Positions 27,529 to 37,074 are shown, counted from the stretch's first letter. The stretch: 64,000 nt of DNA from Brevibacillus reuszeri (GCF_001187725.1 NZ_LGIQ01000009.1:1058547-1122546), one strand, 5' to 3'. Notes: generated by a model from the letters alone, not told the origin. Numbers and translations: made by a program.

Positions 27529-28510
27529 CCAGATTCCTTCCCCTTTCACCATACAAATGGCATTTCACATAATGCTGCGGCAGCACCTCTGTGAAAACCG
27601 GAGTTACCATACCGCAGATGTCGATTGCTTTGGGACAGCGGGTATGAAAGCGGCAGCCCGACGGTGGATTGATCGGGTTGGGCACCTCGCCCTGCAGCAC
27701 GATTCGTTCCCGCGCTTGCTCTTGGAGCGGATCAGGCAATGGGATAGCGGACAAAAGCGCTTCAGTGTAAGGATGCAGCGGTCGTGCATACAGCTCCTCG
27801 CTGCTAGCCAGCTCGATCAACTGTCCCAGATACATGACGGCAATTCTGTCGCTAATATGCTTTACCATCGATAAATCATGAGCAATAAACAGATAGGTCA
27901 ATTTCTTTTGACGCTGCAATTCCATCAGCAGATTGACGATTTGCGCCTGAATCGACACATCCAGTGCAGCAATCGGTTCATCTGCAACGATAAAAGATGG
28001 CTCGACCGCTAGCGCCCTGGCAATACCGATACGCTGTCGTTGTCCACCGCTGAATTCATGCGGATAACGGTTGGCCTGCTTCCGACTGAGTCCCACCAGC
28101 TCCAAAAGCTCCATGACCTTCTCTTGACGCTCTTTTTTCGCAAGATTCGGACGATGTGTGATCAGCCCTTCTGAAATGATGTCCGTCACCGTCATCCGCG
28201 GGTTAAGCGAAGAATACGGGTCCTGAAAAATCATTTGCATCTGACTTGTGTATGCTTTGTGTCCTTTTGTTTCCGTACGATCGCTGATCGTCTCCCCCGC
28301 AAAGCGGATTACCCCACTCGTCGGCTTGTACAGTTGCAGGAGTGTGCGGCCAACCGTTGATTTTCCGCAGCCTGATTCCCCTACCAAACCAAGCGTTTCG
28401 CCCTGACGAATATAGAAGCTGACATCGTCCACAGCGCGCAGCGTTTTATTCGAACTGAGCTGGAAATGCTTCGTTAGATTTTTCACTTCAAGCAGAACGT
28501 TTTTGTCCAT
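27500..28510 (-). CDS. Peptide ABC importer ATPase, OppF/DppF type
   Basis: A 336-residue ATPase of the second (F) type in dipeptide/oligopeptide importers. Walker A is GESGCGKS, signature FSGGQRQR, Walker [13 protein letters not shown], and the C-terminus has the [11 protein letters not shown] end typical of OppF with a Cys cluster ([15 protein letters not shown]) that in relatives holds an iron-sulfur cluster. The ATG at 28510 follows GGAGGGTGAT. It lies nine bases after the D-type ATPase gene. Confidence 0.95.
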   Translation of the reverse strand: MDKNVLLEVKNLTKHFQLSSNKTLRAVDDVSFYIRQGETLGLVGESGCGKSTVGRTLLQLYKPTSGVIRFAGETISDRTETKGHKAYTSQMQMIFQDPYSSLNPRMTVTDIISEGLITHRPNLAKKERQEKVMELLELVGLSRKQANRYPHEFSGGQRQRIGIARALAVEPSFIVADEPIAALDVSIQAQIVNLLMELQRQKKLTYLFIAHDLSMVKHISDRIAVMYLGQLIELASSEELYARPLHPYTEALLSAIPLPDPLQEQARERIVLQGEVPNPINPPSGCRFHTRCPKAIDICGMVTPVFTEVLPQHYVKCHLYGERGRNLDDNNKMVSV

Positions 28511-28519
28511 GGCTACCGA

Positions 28520-29536
28520 TCACCCTCCCACAACTCCAGCCAGCCGATTTCCCTTTTGTGCCCGTTGGTCCAAGAGCCAGCATTTTGCCATGTGGCCATG
28601 AGACACTTCCGTTGGCTGCGGCGAATAATATTTGCAAACCTTCATCACATGCGCACATCTGGGGGCAAACGGACAGCCTTGCTGCTGCAGGGACAAATCC
28701 GGCGGCGTTCCTTGAATCGGAATCAGTGCCTCCCCACGCTCCGAATCGAGGCGTGGCATGGAGCGCAACAGTCCCCATGTGTAAGGATGCTTGGGTCGGT
28801 AAAAAATCTCGGCAATCGGTCCTGTCTCCACGACTTCTCCGGCATACATGACAGCTACTTTTTGCGCCATGTTGGCAACTACACCCAAATCATGCGTGAT
28901 TAAAATAATTCCTGTCCCCGTTTTCTTTTGCAGCTCTTTCATCAGGTCCAGGATTTGAGCCTGTACGGTCACATCCAGCGCGGTTGTCGGCTCATCGGCA
29001 ATCAAAACCTTGGGGTCACACGCGAGCGCCATGGCAATGCCTACACGTTGCCTCATCCCACCGGAAAAATGATGGGCATACGCTTTCATGCGCTCCTCTG
29101 CATTAGGGATGCCGACCATCTGCAGCATGCTGACCGCTTTGCTCACAGCTGCCTTCTGATCCCCGCTCTGATGCTTGTTGATGCCCTCCAATAACTGCTT
29201 GCCGATGGTCATCGTCGGATTTAGAGAAGTCATCGGGTCTTGAAACACCATCGAGATTTCTGCTCCTCTAATCCCTTGCATCCTGCGCGGAGGAAGAGCG
29301 AGAACATTTTGCCCTTCATACAGGATCTGCCCTGACGAGATCTTCGTACTATGCTTTGGCAAAAGACGCATGATTGCCTTCGCCGTGACCGACTTACCAG
29401 AGCCCGACTCCCCCACGATGGCGAGCGTCTCCCCCTTTTGCAAAGAAAAGCTGACTCCACGAACGGCGTGCACCTCTCCGCGCTGGGTATGAAAAGAAAC
29501 GTGCAGATTATCTACATTCAGGATTGGTGGATTCAT
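28520..29536 (-). CDS. Peptide ABC importer ATPase, OppD/DppD type
   Basis: A 338-residue ATPase, partner of the F-type subunit. Walker A is GESGSGKS, signature FSGGMRQR, Walker B VLIADEPTTALD, and a C-terminal Cys cluster (GCPFAPRCAHVMKVCKYY) matches the peptide-transporter branch. The ATG at 29536 follows AAGGAGAGGG, thirteen bases after dppC. Confidence 0.95.
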   Translation of the reverse strand: MNPPILNVDNLHVSFHTQRGEVHAVRGVSFSLQKGETLAIVGESGSGKSVTAKAIMRLLPKHSTKISSGQILYEGQNVLALPPRRMQGIRGAEISMVFQDPMTSLNPTMTIGKQLLEGINKHQSGDQKAAVSKAVSMLQMVGIPNAEERMKAYAHHFSGGMRQRVGIAMALACDPKVLIADEPTTALDVTVQAQILDLMKELQKKTGTGIILITHDLGVVANMAQKVAVMYAGEVVETGPIAEIFYRPKHPYTWGLLRSMPRLDSERGEALIPIQGTPPDLSLQQQGCPFAPRCAHVMKVCKYYSPQPTEVSHGHMAKCWLLDQRAQKGNRLAGVVGG

Positions 29537-29549
29537 GATGGCCCTCTCC

Positions 29550-30575
29550 TTATTTCGTCATTTTCGGGTCAAGCGCATCACGCAGCCCGTCTGCCAGCAG
29601 GTTGAAGCTGATCATGATGAGGCTGATCATCACGGCTGGAATGACCAATTTATACGGAAACAGGCGCATGCTTTTATAGCCGTCATTGATCAGTACCCCG
29701 AGTGAAGCGAGTGGTGCTTGCAGTCCCAGTCCGATAAAGCTTAGAAAAGCCTCAAAGAAAATCGCCGTAGGCAGCGTAAACATCAGCGTAACGATGATCG
29801 GCCCCATGGCGTTCGGGAGCAAATGCTTGAGCATGATCCGGCTGTTGGATACACCAAGCGATCTGGCTGCCAGCACAAATTCCTGCCCTTTCATTTGCAA
29901 AATTTGTCCGCGCACAATCCGTGCCATCCCGACCCAGCCCGTAATCGCCATCGCCAAGATGATCGACGTAATCCCTGGCTCCAAAATGAGAATGAACAAA
30001 ATAATGACGATCAGATTAGGGATACCCACGAGGATTTCAATAATTCGCTGCATGACGCTGTCCACTTTGCCTCCGTAATAGGCGGACAAGCTGCCGTAAA
30101 TGACACCGATAAACAAGTCGAGCAAAGCAGCGATAAGGGCGATAAACAGTGAGATTTGCGTCCCTTTCCACACCCGTGTCCACATATCTCTGCCGAACTC
30201 ATCGGTGCCAAACCAGTGTGCTTCCGGGACGTTTCGCTGGGCGTACAAATCGACCCCTTTATTGTCCAAACCATCAAACCCGAGCCACACCAGACCAGGA
30301 ATTTTCGGTGGCAAATTGGAATGGGCGACATTTTGTCCGTCATACGTATAGGAAGTCAGCGCAGGTCCAACAAATGCCATTACGGCAATAACGAGGATCA
30401 TTACAATTGCCGGGAGAACTCCCCGGTTTTTCAGCAGACGAATAAGCGCTGCTTTCCATGGCGCGGAGGCAGGCGGAGCGGCCGTTTCAACAGCCACCCC
30501 TTCTACAAAAGGCTCCGGTATAAACAAATCGTCTCTAATCTCCTCTGGGGCCAGCCTTGTTACGTGCATGGTCAT
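29550..30575 (-). CDS. Peptide ABC importer permease, OppC/DppC type
   Basis: A 341-residue permease with a long cytoplasmic N-terminus, six hydrophobic segments, and the sequence GTDEFGRDMWTRVWKGTQISL that marks DppC/OppC proteins. The EAA-loop reads LAARSLGVSNSRIMLKHLLPN. The start overlaps the stop of the B-type permease gene by four bases (ATGA). Confidence 0.95.
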   Translation of the reverse strand: MTMHVTRLAPEEIRDDLFIPEPFVEGVAVETAAPPASAPWKAALIRLLKNRGVLPAIVMILVIAVMAFVGPALTSYTYDGQNVAHSNLPPKIPGLVWLGFDGLDNKGVDLYAQRNVPEAHWFGTDEFGRDMWTRVWKGTQISLFIALIAALLDLFIGVIYGSLSAYYGGKVDSVMQRIIEILVGIPNLIVIILFILILEPGITSIILAMAITGWVGMARIVRGQILQMKGQEFVLAARSLGVSNSRIMLKHLLPNAMGPIIVTLMFTLPTAIFFEAFLSFIGLGLQAPLASLGVLINDGYKSMRLFPYKLVIPAVMISLIMISFNLLADGLRDALDPKMTK

Positions 30576-31507
30576 CCCGTGCTCCCCCCTAGTCTCTCGC
30601 GAATGCGCGGGTCCAAAAATCCGTAAATAAGATCGACCAGCAGGACGACCAAAATGAACAAGGTGCTGTAAAAGAGCGTAATTCCCATGATGACACTGTA
30701 GTCATTTACCATGATCGAGAGGATAAATTGCTCTCCCAATCCTGGTACGGAAAAGATTTTCTCGATAACAAGCGTTCCTGTCATAATCGAAACAGCCATC
30801 GGTCCAAGCATAGTGACGACAGGAATCAGCGAGTTTCGAACAACATGCTTCCACACGACTTCAGTCTCCGAAATTCCTTTTGCCCGTGCACTTAAAATGT
30901 AATCCTGACTGAGCACCTCCAGCATCTCCGTACGGATAAATCTGGCGACTGCCGCAACCACGGTTACCGCTAGCGCCAGCGAAGGCATGATGGAGTATGT
31001 GTAATCTTCCCACAGTCCCGCCGGTAGCCAGCCAAGCTTTACCCCGACATAGTATTGCAAGAGTGCGGCAAAGACGAACGAAGGTACTGACATACCCAGT
31101 ACAGCCAGCGTTACCGCTCCAAAGTCAAAGAGCGTATTTTGTCGAAGTGCCGACAGAATCCCGAGCCCAAGACCGATAATGGATCCAACAACCATAGCTT
31201 GAAAGCCAATTAAAACAGATGGTCCGATGCGATCCAAAATGATATCAGTGACCAGGCGCCCCTTGAATTGAAAGGAGACACCCCAATCACCTTGCACCAG
31301 ATTGCTCAAATAGCGCACATATTGCACCGACAACGGCTGATCCAGTCCATATTTCTGATTCAAGGAAGTGAGTTGCTGTTCGGTCAACCTTTCCGGATTG
31401 CTATACGGCGTACCTGGAAGCAATTTCATGAGAAAAAAGGTTACGGTGGCAATGATGAAAAGAGTCGTCAGCATGACCCCGAGTCGTTTCAAGAAAAACA
31501 GTCTCAT
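30572..31507 (-). CDS. Peptide ABC importer permease, OppB/DppB type
   Basis: A 311-residue permease with MRLFFLKRLGVMLTTLFIIATVT as first helix (quoted in two parts: MRLFFLKRLG then VMLTTLF), the DppB hallmark GLDQPLSVQYVRYL and EAA-loop SARAKGISETEVVWKHVVRN. I choose the ATG at 31507 because GGAGG lies seven bases upstream; the longer frame has no such site. It follows the binding-protein gene by 36 bases. Confidence 0.94.
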   Translation of the reverse strand: MRLFFLKRLGVMLTTLFIIATVTFFLMKLLPGTPYSNPERLTEQQLTSLNQKYGLDQPLSVQYVRYLSNLVQGDWGVSFQFKGRLVTDIILDRIGPSVLIGFQAMVVGSIIGLGLGILSALRQNTLFDFGAVTLAVLGMSVPSFVFAALLQYYVGVKLGWLPAGLWEDYTYSIMPSLALAVTVVAAVARFIRTEMLEVLSQDYILSARAKGISETEVVWKHVVRNSLIPVVTMLGPMAVSIMTGTLVIEKIFSVPGLGEQFILSIMVNDYSVIMGITLFYSTLFILVVLLVDLIYGFLDPRIRERLGGSTG

Positions 31508-31543
31508 CGGCAAGCCTCCAAATTCCATACTTCGCTGCAAAAT

Positions 31544-33208
31544 TTAATAGAGATACGTCCACTTATACGTAAAATCAGGTCCGCTGAGATGCATGATCAG
31601 GTTTTTGATTTTTTTACTTTGCAAAATGACTTCTCCAGACTGGAATAACGGTACGGCAGCCGCATCTTGCTCAATGAACATTTTCTCCAATTGCAGTAGC
31701 ATCTCGTAGCGTTTCCCAGAGTCAAGCTCCTTGTTTGCCTCTGCAACCAGCGCATCGAATTTCGGATTGGAATACTTCATCCGGTTGGCATGACCACCCG
31801 TTACCCACATGTCCAGATACGTCATTGGATCAATATAGTCCGGTCCCCATGTAGACAAGGCCATGTCGTATTCAAATGCCTTTTCCTGTTTGATCCGCTG
31901 TTGGAACGGCACTGTTTTCAATTTCAGTACAAATCCGGGCAAGTTTGTTTCGAGCTGCGCCTTCAAATATTCTGCTGTTTGTCTCATATATTCCTGGTCA
32001 GCAACGATTACGGATGTTTCCAAACCAATCTGTCCAAGCTCTTCCAGACCTTTTTTCCAGAATATTCTAGCTTCTTCTGGCGTTCCTTTGTTCAAGTCCC
32101 CATTTATTTCACGGAAATCTTTTCCATCAGGTGAGACGGAGAATCCTGTCGGCACCAGACCATATAGTGGCATCGAACCATCATTCAATACGACTTTCGT
32201 TAAGCTTTCCCTGTCAACAGCCATGCTGATTGCCCGTCTGATATTTTCGTTGCGAAAAGCAACAACATCAGGATTCAACCGCAAAAAGATGGTCGTTGAT
32301 GTCCCGATCTTTTCGTAATCATCATTTCCCTTGTAGGCATCTACCAGCGAGGAAGTCAAGCCCGCCACGCGATCCAGCTTCCCCGTCTCATACAAGTTGA
32401 CCGCTGCAGAAGGTTCCTTTACGATGTACACATTGATTTCGTGCAGCTTGACGTTAGCAGCGTCCCAGTAGGATTCGTTTTTCTTGTACTGCCAGCTTTG
32501 ATCATGCTTCCAATCGCTTAAAACAAACGGTCCATTTGCCAGTACCTTGTCGTGTTCCAGACCATACTGATCGCCAGCCTGCTCTATAAATTTCTGATTT
32601 TGCGGCAAAAACGTGGCCAACGGCAGCAGAGGCACGAACAGCGGACTTATTCTGTCCAGCTTGACCTCCAGCGTTTTCGCATCGACAGCCTTGACCCCCA
32701 AATCGTCAGGCTTCATCTCACCACTTAAAATTTTACCTGCATTTGCAATCCCGGCCATTTCAAAAGCTACACCGTAGGGTCCGGTCTCCCGCAATACCCT
32801 TTTCCAGCCGTATTCGAAATCCTGGGCAGTAACCGGGTCGCCATTCGCCCATTTCGCGTCGCGCAAAAGAAAAGTGTGGGTCAAATGGTCCTCGCTCTCC
32901 TTGTGCTCCTCTGCAATTGCCAGGATTGGCTGACTTTTGTCATCGAAGCGGTACAAGCCCTCGTTGATGTTGTTGACTACTGTAGAGCTGACGGCATCGG
33001 AAATCTGCGCGGCATCCAATGTCGCAATCTCCGCTCCCGTGGAAACATTCAGAACCTGCTTGACCGCAGCCGGCTCCCCTGACTTCCCTTCCGGAGCAGG
33101 AGCGCCAGAATCCTTTCCTGCCGAACCGAAATTACAACCAGTAAGTACCGTACAGCTAATGAGAATTGAAATAAGCAAATAAAGGAATCCTTTTTGTTTC
33201 ACCCTCAT
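31544..33208 (-). CDS. Peptide-binding lipoprotein (OppA/DppE type, SBP_bac_5)
   Basis: A 554-residue extracellular lipoprotein that delivers peptides to the BCDF importer. The signal ends in TVLTGC, the lipobox, with Cys25 as lipid site. Family sequences are seen in order: EGLYRFDDKSQPILAIAEEH, TFLLRDAKWANGDPVTAQDF, ANGPFVLSDWKHDQSW and DMALSTWGPDYIDPMTYLDM. The size and the WANGDPVTAQDF form are closer to OppA (oligopeptides) than to DppE. The ATG at 33208 follows GGGGGAATAAACA. It lies 65 bases after the M19 dipeptidase gene with no terminator between. Confidence 0.94.
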   Translation of the reverse strand: MRVKQKGFLYLLISILISCTVLTGCNFGSAGKDSGAPAPEGKSGEPAAVKQVLNVSTGAEIATLDAAQISDAVSSTVVNNINEGLYRFDDKSQPILAIAEEHKESEDHLTHTFLLRDAKWANGDPVTAQDFEYGWKRVLRETGPYGVAFEMAGIANAGKILSGEMKPDDLGVKAVDAKTLEVKLDRISPLFVPLLPLATFLPQNQKFIEQAGDQYGLEHDKVLANGPFVLSDWKHDQSWQYKKNESYWDAANVKLHEINVYIVKEPSAAVNLYETGKLDRVAGLTSSLVDAYKGNDDYEKIGTSTTIFLRLNPDVVAFRNENIRRAISMAVDRESLTKVVLNDGSMPLYGLVPTGFSVSPDGKDFREINGDLNKGTPEEARIFWKKGLEELGQIGLETSVIVADQEYMRQTAEYLKAQLETNLPGFVLKLKTVPFQQRIKQEKAFEYDMALSTWGPDYIDPMTYLDMWVTGGHANRMKYSNPKFDALVAEANKELDSGKRYEMLLQLEKMFIEQDAAAVPLFQSGEVILQSKKIKNLIMHLSGPDFTYKWTYLY

Positions 33209-33273
33209 TGTTTATTCCCCCTATGGATAAAACCCGAATGAATGCTGATAAAAAGGAATGCAAGCTACTCTTC

Positions 33274-34233
33274 TCATGCTGTGATCTCATTTTTGTCCTT
33301 TGCCTTCGGTCGATTCCGCATAAAATTTTCCGAGGCAAATCCTCGCACCTGGTCCTCTGTGTAGTGCCGCAACAGCTCCTGAACTAGGTTTTGCAGCATC
33401 GCCGCATTTTCCAGCTGATTGATGCGCTCAGGAATTGAGATCCCGTCAAAATCTGAGCCAATTCCGAGGTAATCCACTCCGCCCAGCGAGCAGAAATGAT
33501 CAAGATGGCGAAGCAAATCAGTAATGGCAGCCCTCCTTCCCTCCTTGACAAAAGCCGGGGAGAAAAACAGATTCACCATTCCCCCATTGGCAAACATCGC
33601 CTTCGCCTGTTCATCAGACAAATTTCTCGGATGATCGAGGATCGCTCTCGCATTGGAATGACTAGCGATCGGATAAGCAGCGAGCTCAAGCGTATCCCAA
33701 TAGGATTGCTCGTTTAAATGCGATACATCTGTAAACATTCGGTGCCGATTGTTGAACAAAACCATTTTCTGACCAAGTGCAGTCAAGCCTCCTCCCTTGG
33801 CATCCGATGCTCCTCCTGCGGCATAATTGGTCTGATTCCAAGTCAAGCCGATGGAGCGAATCCCGAGCTGATACAGAATCGTCAGCTTGTGCAAATCATC
33901 CCCGATTGCATCTACACCTTCCAGCGAGAGCATCGCACCGATCTCTCCCTCGCGAAGCTGGTCGATGTCCTCCCATTCCTTGAGCTGCTTCATCTCCCTG
34001 TTTTTTCCCAGGACTTCCTCGTAAAAATAATGAATTTGCGAGAGGACGGCCTGAAATTTTTGCTCTACGGTTAGATTAGGAGGAGGGAAGAGTGCGAAGC
34101 ATTGCACCTTCACTCCACCTTTCCTTAGTCGCTCTTTGTTCGATTCCAATTCCTGCGCGTCACAAAAAGAAAGCTGGCCATTGGATAGCCATATTTTCAA
34201 CAAGGTGTCGCAATGTAGATCGATAATTTGCAT
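33274..34233 (-). CDS. M19-family membrane-dipeptidase-type metallopeptidase
   Basis: A 319-residue dipeptidase of the renal dipeptidase family. The binuclear zinc site is complete: His7 and Asp9 (DLHCDT), bridging Glu in LSLEGVDAIG, His in DVSHLN, His in ASHSNAR and Asp in IGSDFDG. Members cleave dipeptides and tolerate a D-residue at the C-terminal position, and some prefer it. There is no signal peptide, so it should act on dipeptides after import. The ATG at 34233 follows AAAGGAGG. It stands between the PLP/OCD genes and the peptide importer. Confidence 0.93.
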   Translation of the reverse strand: MQIIDLHCDTLLKIWLSNGQLSFCDAQELESNKERLRKGGVKVQCFALFPPPNLTVEQKFQAVLSQIHYFYEEVLGKNREMKQLKEWEDIDQLREGEIGAMLSLEGVDAIGDDLHKLTILYQLGIRSIGLTWNQTNYAAGGASDAKGGGLTALGQKMVLFNNRHRMFTDVSHLNEQSYWDTLELAAYPIASHSNARAILDHPRNLSDEQAKAMFANGGMVNLFFSPAFVKEGRRAAITDLLRHLDHFCSLGGVDYLGIGSDFDGISIPERINQLENAAMLQNLVQELLRHYTEDQVRGFASENFMRNRPKAKDKNEITA

Positions 34234-34248
34234 AGCAGCCTCCTTTGT

Positions 34249-35211
34249 TCACAGGTCCACATAGATCCCTCTCTGCTCTTCCATGGCTTTGCGATAAACG
34301 AATTGCGCTACGCTCAGATCTTGAATTGCCAAACCAGTCGAGTCAAACATGGTGATTTCACTTGGCGTTTGTCGACCTGGCAGCTCTTTTCCAGTAATCT
34401 GACCGATCTCAGCAAACAGGCTGTCTCTCGAGAGTTGACCTTGTAGCTCGCCTAGGTGCGATGCTTGTTCCCACAGGTCACAGACGATTTTGTCTGGCAA
34501 TCGATCCAGCTCGACCTCGCGCTTCCCGCTTGTGTCGCTACCCATCGCATTCAGATGGGCGCCTTTCTGAAGCCATGATGTCTTGATTACGGGAGAGAAG
34601 GCTGGTGTAGTCGTGACGACAATATCGGAGCTATCCACTGCTTCTCTGGGTGTCTCGGCTTGCTCAGCTTGCAGTCCCTTTTGCCGGATTTCTTCGACCA
34701 GCCTGGCTGCAGATGCTTGTGTCCGGGAATACACGGTGACTTTTTCGAGCGGGAACAAGTGCAGAAGTCCCTCCAACTGCGCCCGTGCCTGGATACCAGC
34801 GCCAATCAGGCTGACGGTCCTACTCTCGGGCAGTGCCAAATATTTTGCTGCTACCGCACCAGCTGCGGCTGTCCGTATGGCTGTCAGTGAGTTTGCATCC
34901 AACAAGCAAATCGGCTCACCTGTTTCCGGGGAAAGCAGCAGCATGACAGACTGATGATTGGTTTTGCCTTTCTTCCAGTTGTCATTCCAGAAGCCTCCAG
35001 TCTTCAGTCCGATTGCCCCTTCCTCAATCAAATAAGATGATTTGATGCTGTAAATCCCGTTGTGCTCCTCGATTCGCTCGCGCACGGATGGAAAGACGAC
35101 GCTTCTACTTTGGGCAAACTGTGTAAATGCCGTTTCAACCGTTTCCATCACTTCTTGAAAATTCACCAACTCCTGAAATAGTCCCTGATTAATCACCAAT
35201 ACTTTTGCCAT
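34249..35211 (-). CDS. Ornithine cyclodeaminase / mu-crystallin family enzyme
   Basis: A 320-residue NAD(P)-dependent enzyme of the OCD/mu-crystallin family. The family acts on amino or imino acids (ornithine to proline, alanine dehydrogenase, cyclic ketimine reductase). The Rossmann motif VSLIGAGIQARAQL and the N-terminal dimerisation part with GLKTGGFW (substrate Lys/Arg region) are visible. The ATG at 35211 is seven bases after GGGAG; another ATG lies one codon earlier. It lies eleven bases after the D-amino-acid PLP gene, so the two probably act in the same pathway. The exact substrate is open. Confidence 0.9.
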   Translation of the reverse strand: MAKVLVINQGLFQELVNFQEVMETVETAFTQFAQSRSVVFPSVRERIEEHNGIYSIKSSYLIEEGAIGLKTGGFWNDNWKKGKTNHQSVMLLLSPETGEPICLLDANSLTAIRTAAAGAVAAKYLALPESRTVSLIGAGIQARAQLEGLLHLFPLEKVTVYSRTQASAARLVEEIRQKGLQAEQAETPREAVDSSDIVVTTTPAFSPVIKTSWLQKGAHLNAMGSDTSGKREVELDRLPDKIVCDLWEQASHLGELQGQLSRDSLFAEIGQITGKELPGRQTPSEITMFDSTGLAIQDLSVAQFVYRKAMEEQRGIYVDL

Positions 35212-35222
35212 CATTACACTCC

Positions 35223-36332
35223 CTATTGATTGCGACCTCTCGCGTGAATCGGGAACACCACTTCGACCTTGCCATTGCGGATTCCGTATGCCGTATCGTA
35301 TAGATTGACAGTAGGGCAGATGTGATTCGGTATAATCTCGATGCGCTCACCGATTGCAAATGGCGTTCCCGGCACCATAATCGCATGCTCATCAGACAGC
35401 TTTCGGATGATCACTTCTTCGTGTCTGTAAACGCTTCCAAAGCTCTTTGTCGCAAGCAATCCACTTGCCCTCATATCGATTGTCATCGCCTTCGCTCCGA
35501 CGTCAGCGACAGCCCGTTTATCGCCAGATTTCGAAATGACAGTTCCCACGATTGTCGCTGCACAGCGGCTCGTATCTCCAAAATAAGCGGCATGCGTTGC
35601 ATCGTAGAAGACGTAAGTGCCGGGTCGAATCTCGGTTATGCCCGATTGAATGCCTGCACTCTGCAGCGCTAGCGTACAGCCTACACTGACCTCACTTGCA
35701 ATCCCCCATCTTGAACGAATTCGCTGACTGAGCTCTACCATCGTCTGCTGGGCTTGGCGAGCGATTTGCACCATCTGCTTCCGATCAACCGCCTGATAAA
35801 CATGACCTTCGTGCGTAAAAATTCCGCCTATTTTTATTTCAGGGAATTTTCCGATAATTTTATTTATAAGAATTTCTACGCGATCGGGCTCTACCCCGCA
35901 GCGCTGTAAGCCTGTATCCACCTCGATCATGATTTCCACGTCGGCTGCTTGCGTGCAATACTGAAACAATTGCTCGATCTGGATAAGGGAATCCACTGCC
36001 AGCCTGATTGTTGCCCGCTTTGCCAGTGCATCCAGTCTGGATAGCTTTTGTACCCCGACGATTTGCGTCGCTACAAAAATGTCCGTAATCCCCAAATCGG
36101 CCATGACCTCTGCCTCGCCCAGCTTTGCAACCGTAATTCCCTTGGCTCCGCACTCGATCTGCATCTGTGCGATTGCTCCGCATTTATGCGTCTTGATATG
36201 GGGCCGGAGAGCAGCCCCTCTCGAATCAGCAAGCGACTGCATCTCGCGCATGTTTTTCTCCAGACGGTCCAGATCGATGAGCAGAGAGGGTGTATCGAGC
36301 TCGTCCACTTGTTTGCCTATTTGTTGCCTCAT
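35223..36332 (-). CDS. D-threonine-aldolase/D-serine-dehydratase-like PLP enzyme
   Basis: A 369-residue fold-type III PLP enzyme of the D-TA / DSD1 family. The PLP lysine region is RPHIKTHKCGAIAQMQ. Metal ligands typical of the family are His and Cys in PNHICPTVNLYD near the C-terminus, and VDTGLQRCGVEP and GTYVFYDATH are typical of the barrel. Known members cleave D-3-hydroxy amino acids or dehydrate D-serine, so the gene points to D-amino acids as substrates. Its start overlaps the regulator stop by four bases (ATGA), meaning coupling with the YheO-type gene. Confidence 0.92.
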   Translation of the reverse strand: MRQQIGKQVDELDTPSLLIDLDRLEKNMREMQSLADSRGAALRPHIKTHKCGAIAQMQIECGAKGITVAKLGEAEVMADLGITDIFVATQIVGVQKLSRLDALAKRATIRLAVDSLIQIEQLFQYCTQAADVEIMIEVDTGLQRCGVEPDRVEILINKIIGKFPEIKIGGIFTHEGHVYQAVDRKQMVQIARQAQQTMVELSQRIRSRWGIASEVSVGCTLALQSAGIQSGITEIRPGTYVFYDATHAAYFGDTSRCAATIVGTVISKSGDKRAVADVGAKAMTIDMRASGLLATKSFGSVYRHEEVIIRKLSDEHAIMVPGTPFAIGERIEIIPNHICPTVNLYDTAYGIRNGKVEVVFPIHARGRNQ

Positions 36333-37000
36333 CTGGTCACCCCCTCCTCCAGCTCCTGCTTGTGGTTTCTGCGCAGCTCATCCAGGTAGCTGTACATCGT
36401 GACCTTGGAAATCTTCAATTCGGCGGCCACCTTTTCCAGTGCCCCTTTGATCAAAAACACACCTTTTTTGTCCATAAACTGGACAATTTGCAGCTTTTCG
36501 TTTTTCTCGATTTTCTCTACATCTTTTTCGGAGATCATCTGGTTAATCATCTGTTCGACAATCTCCCACACATTTTGTACCACCTCAACCTCTTCACGAT
36601 CCACTGGTTCTTCATCCATCCGGATAAAATCTTCTATGAACTCCCGGGTACTCACCAACGGCTGGATGTCGATGTTGATACAAAAAGCGCCGATTGCTTC
36701 TCCCTCGGCATTTCGAATCAAAGCTGTTGTCGACTTGATCGTTCGTCCGTCTTCCGTCTCTGTTCGGTAATTGGCTACCACATCATTTTGCAGCTTTTGG
36801 GACAAAAGCACCTGCGTGATCAAATGGTTGAAAGACTGACCGATCGCCCGTCCCGTTACATGGTTGTTGGCTGTGTAAATAACTGATGACTGCGGCGAGC
36901 TCAAGTCATGGAGTACTACCTCGCAATTTTTGCCAAAGGTCTGGGCCATGGCATCCGCAATCGGAATAAACCGTTTCAATTCCTCTGTATATTTCCCCAT
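36329..37000 (-). CDS. YheO/DauR-type transcriptional regulator (PAS + HTH)
   Basis: A 223-residue regulator with an N-terminal YheO-like PAS domain (FIPIADAMAQTFGKNCEVVL to about residue 115) and a C-terminal HTH_22-type helix-turn-helix (KVAAELKISKVTMYSYLDELR). Its relative DauR in Pseudomonas represses D-arginine dehydrogenase genes, so the class is linked with D-amino-acid metabolism. The ATG at 37000 follows AGGAGCGTGAAGC and the promoter at 37047-37074. First gene of the operon; autoregulation of the whole operon is likely but not shown by a visible operator. Confidence 0.92.
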   Translation of the reverse strand: MGKYTEELKRFIPIADAMAQTFGKNCEVVLHDLSSPQSSVIYTANNHVTGRAIGQSFNHLITQVLLSQKLQNDVVANYRTETEDGRTIKSTTALIRNAEGEAIGAFCINIDIQPLVSTREFIEDFIRMDEEPVDREEVEVVQNVWEIVEQMINQMISEKDVEKIEKNEKLQIVQFMDKKGVFLIKGALEKVAAELKISKVTMYSYLDELRRNHKQELEEGVTR

Positions 37001-37046
37001 GCTTCACGCTCCTATTGTTTGTTTCTGTTGATGCCTGCTACCACTC

Positions 37047-37074
37047 ATTATAATGACCCATATAATTAATTCAA
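37047..37074 (-). promoter_or_regulatory. Promoter of the peptide-utilisation operon
   Basis: TTGAAT (37069-37074) and TATAAT (37047-37052) with a 16-base spacer on the minus strand, about 47 bases before the regulator start. The flanking 37075-37360 stretch is very AT-rich and holds no gene I can support. Confidence 0.65.

Noticed and set aside
27209-27874. 221-codon plus-strand ORF opposite the S12/ATPase junction
   Set aside because: Spans the ends of two well-supported minus-strand genes and shows no motif.
30156-30626. 156-codon plus-strand ORF opposite the peptide permease genes
   Set aside because: Shadow of dppC/dppB; no start signal, Arg- and Pro-rich translation.
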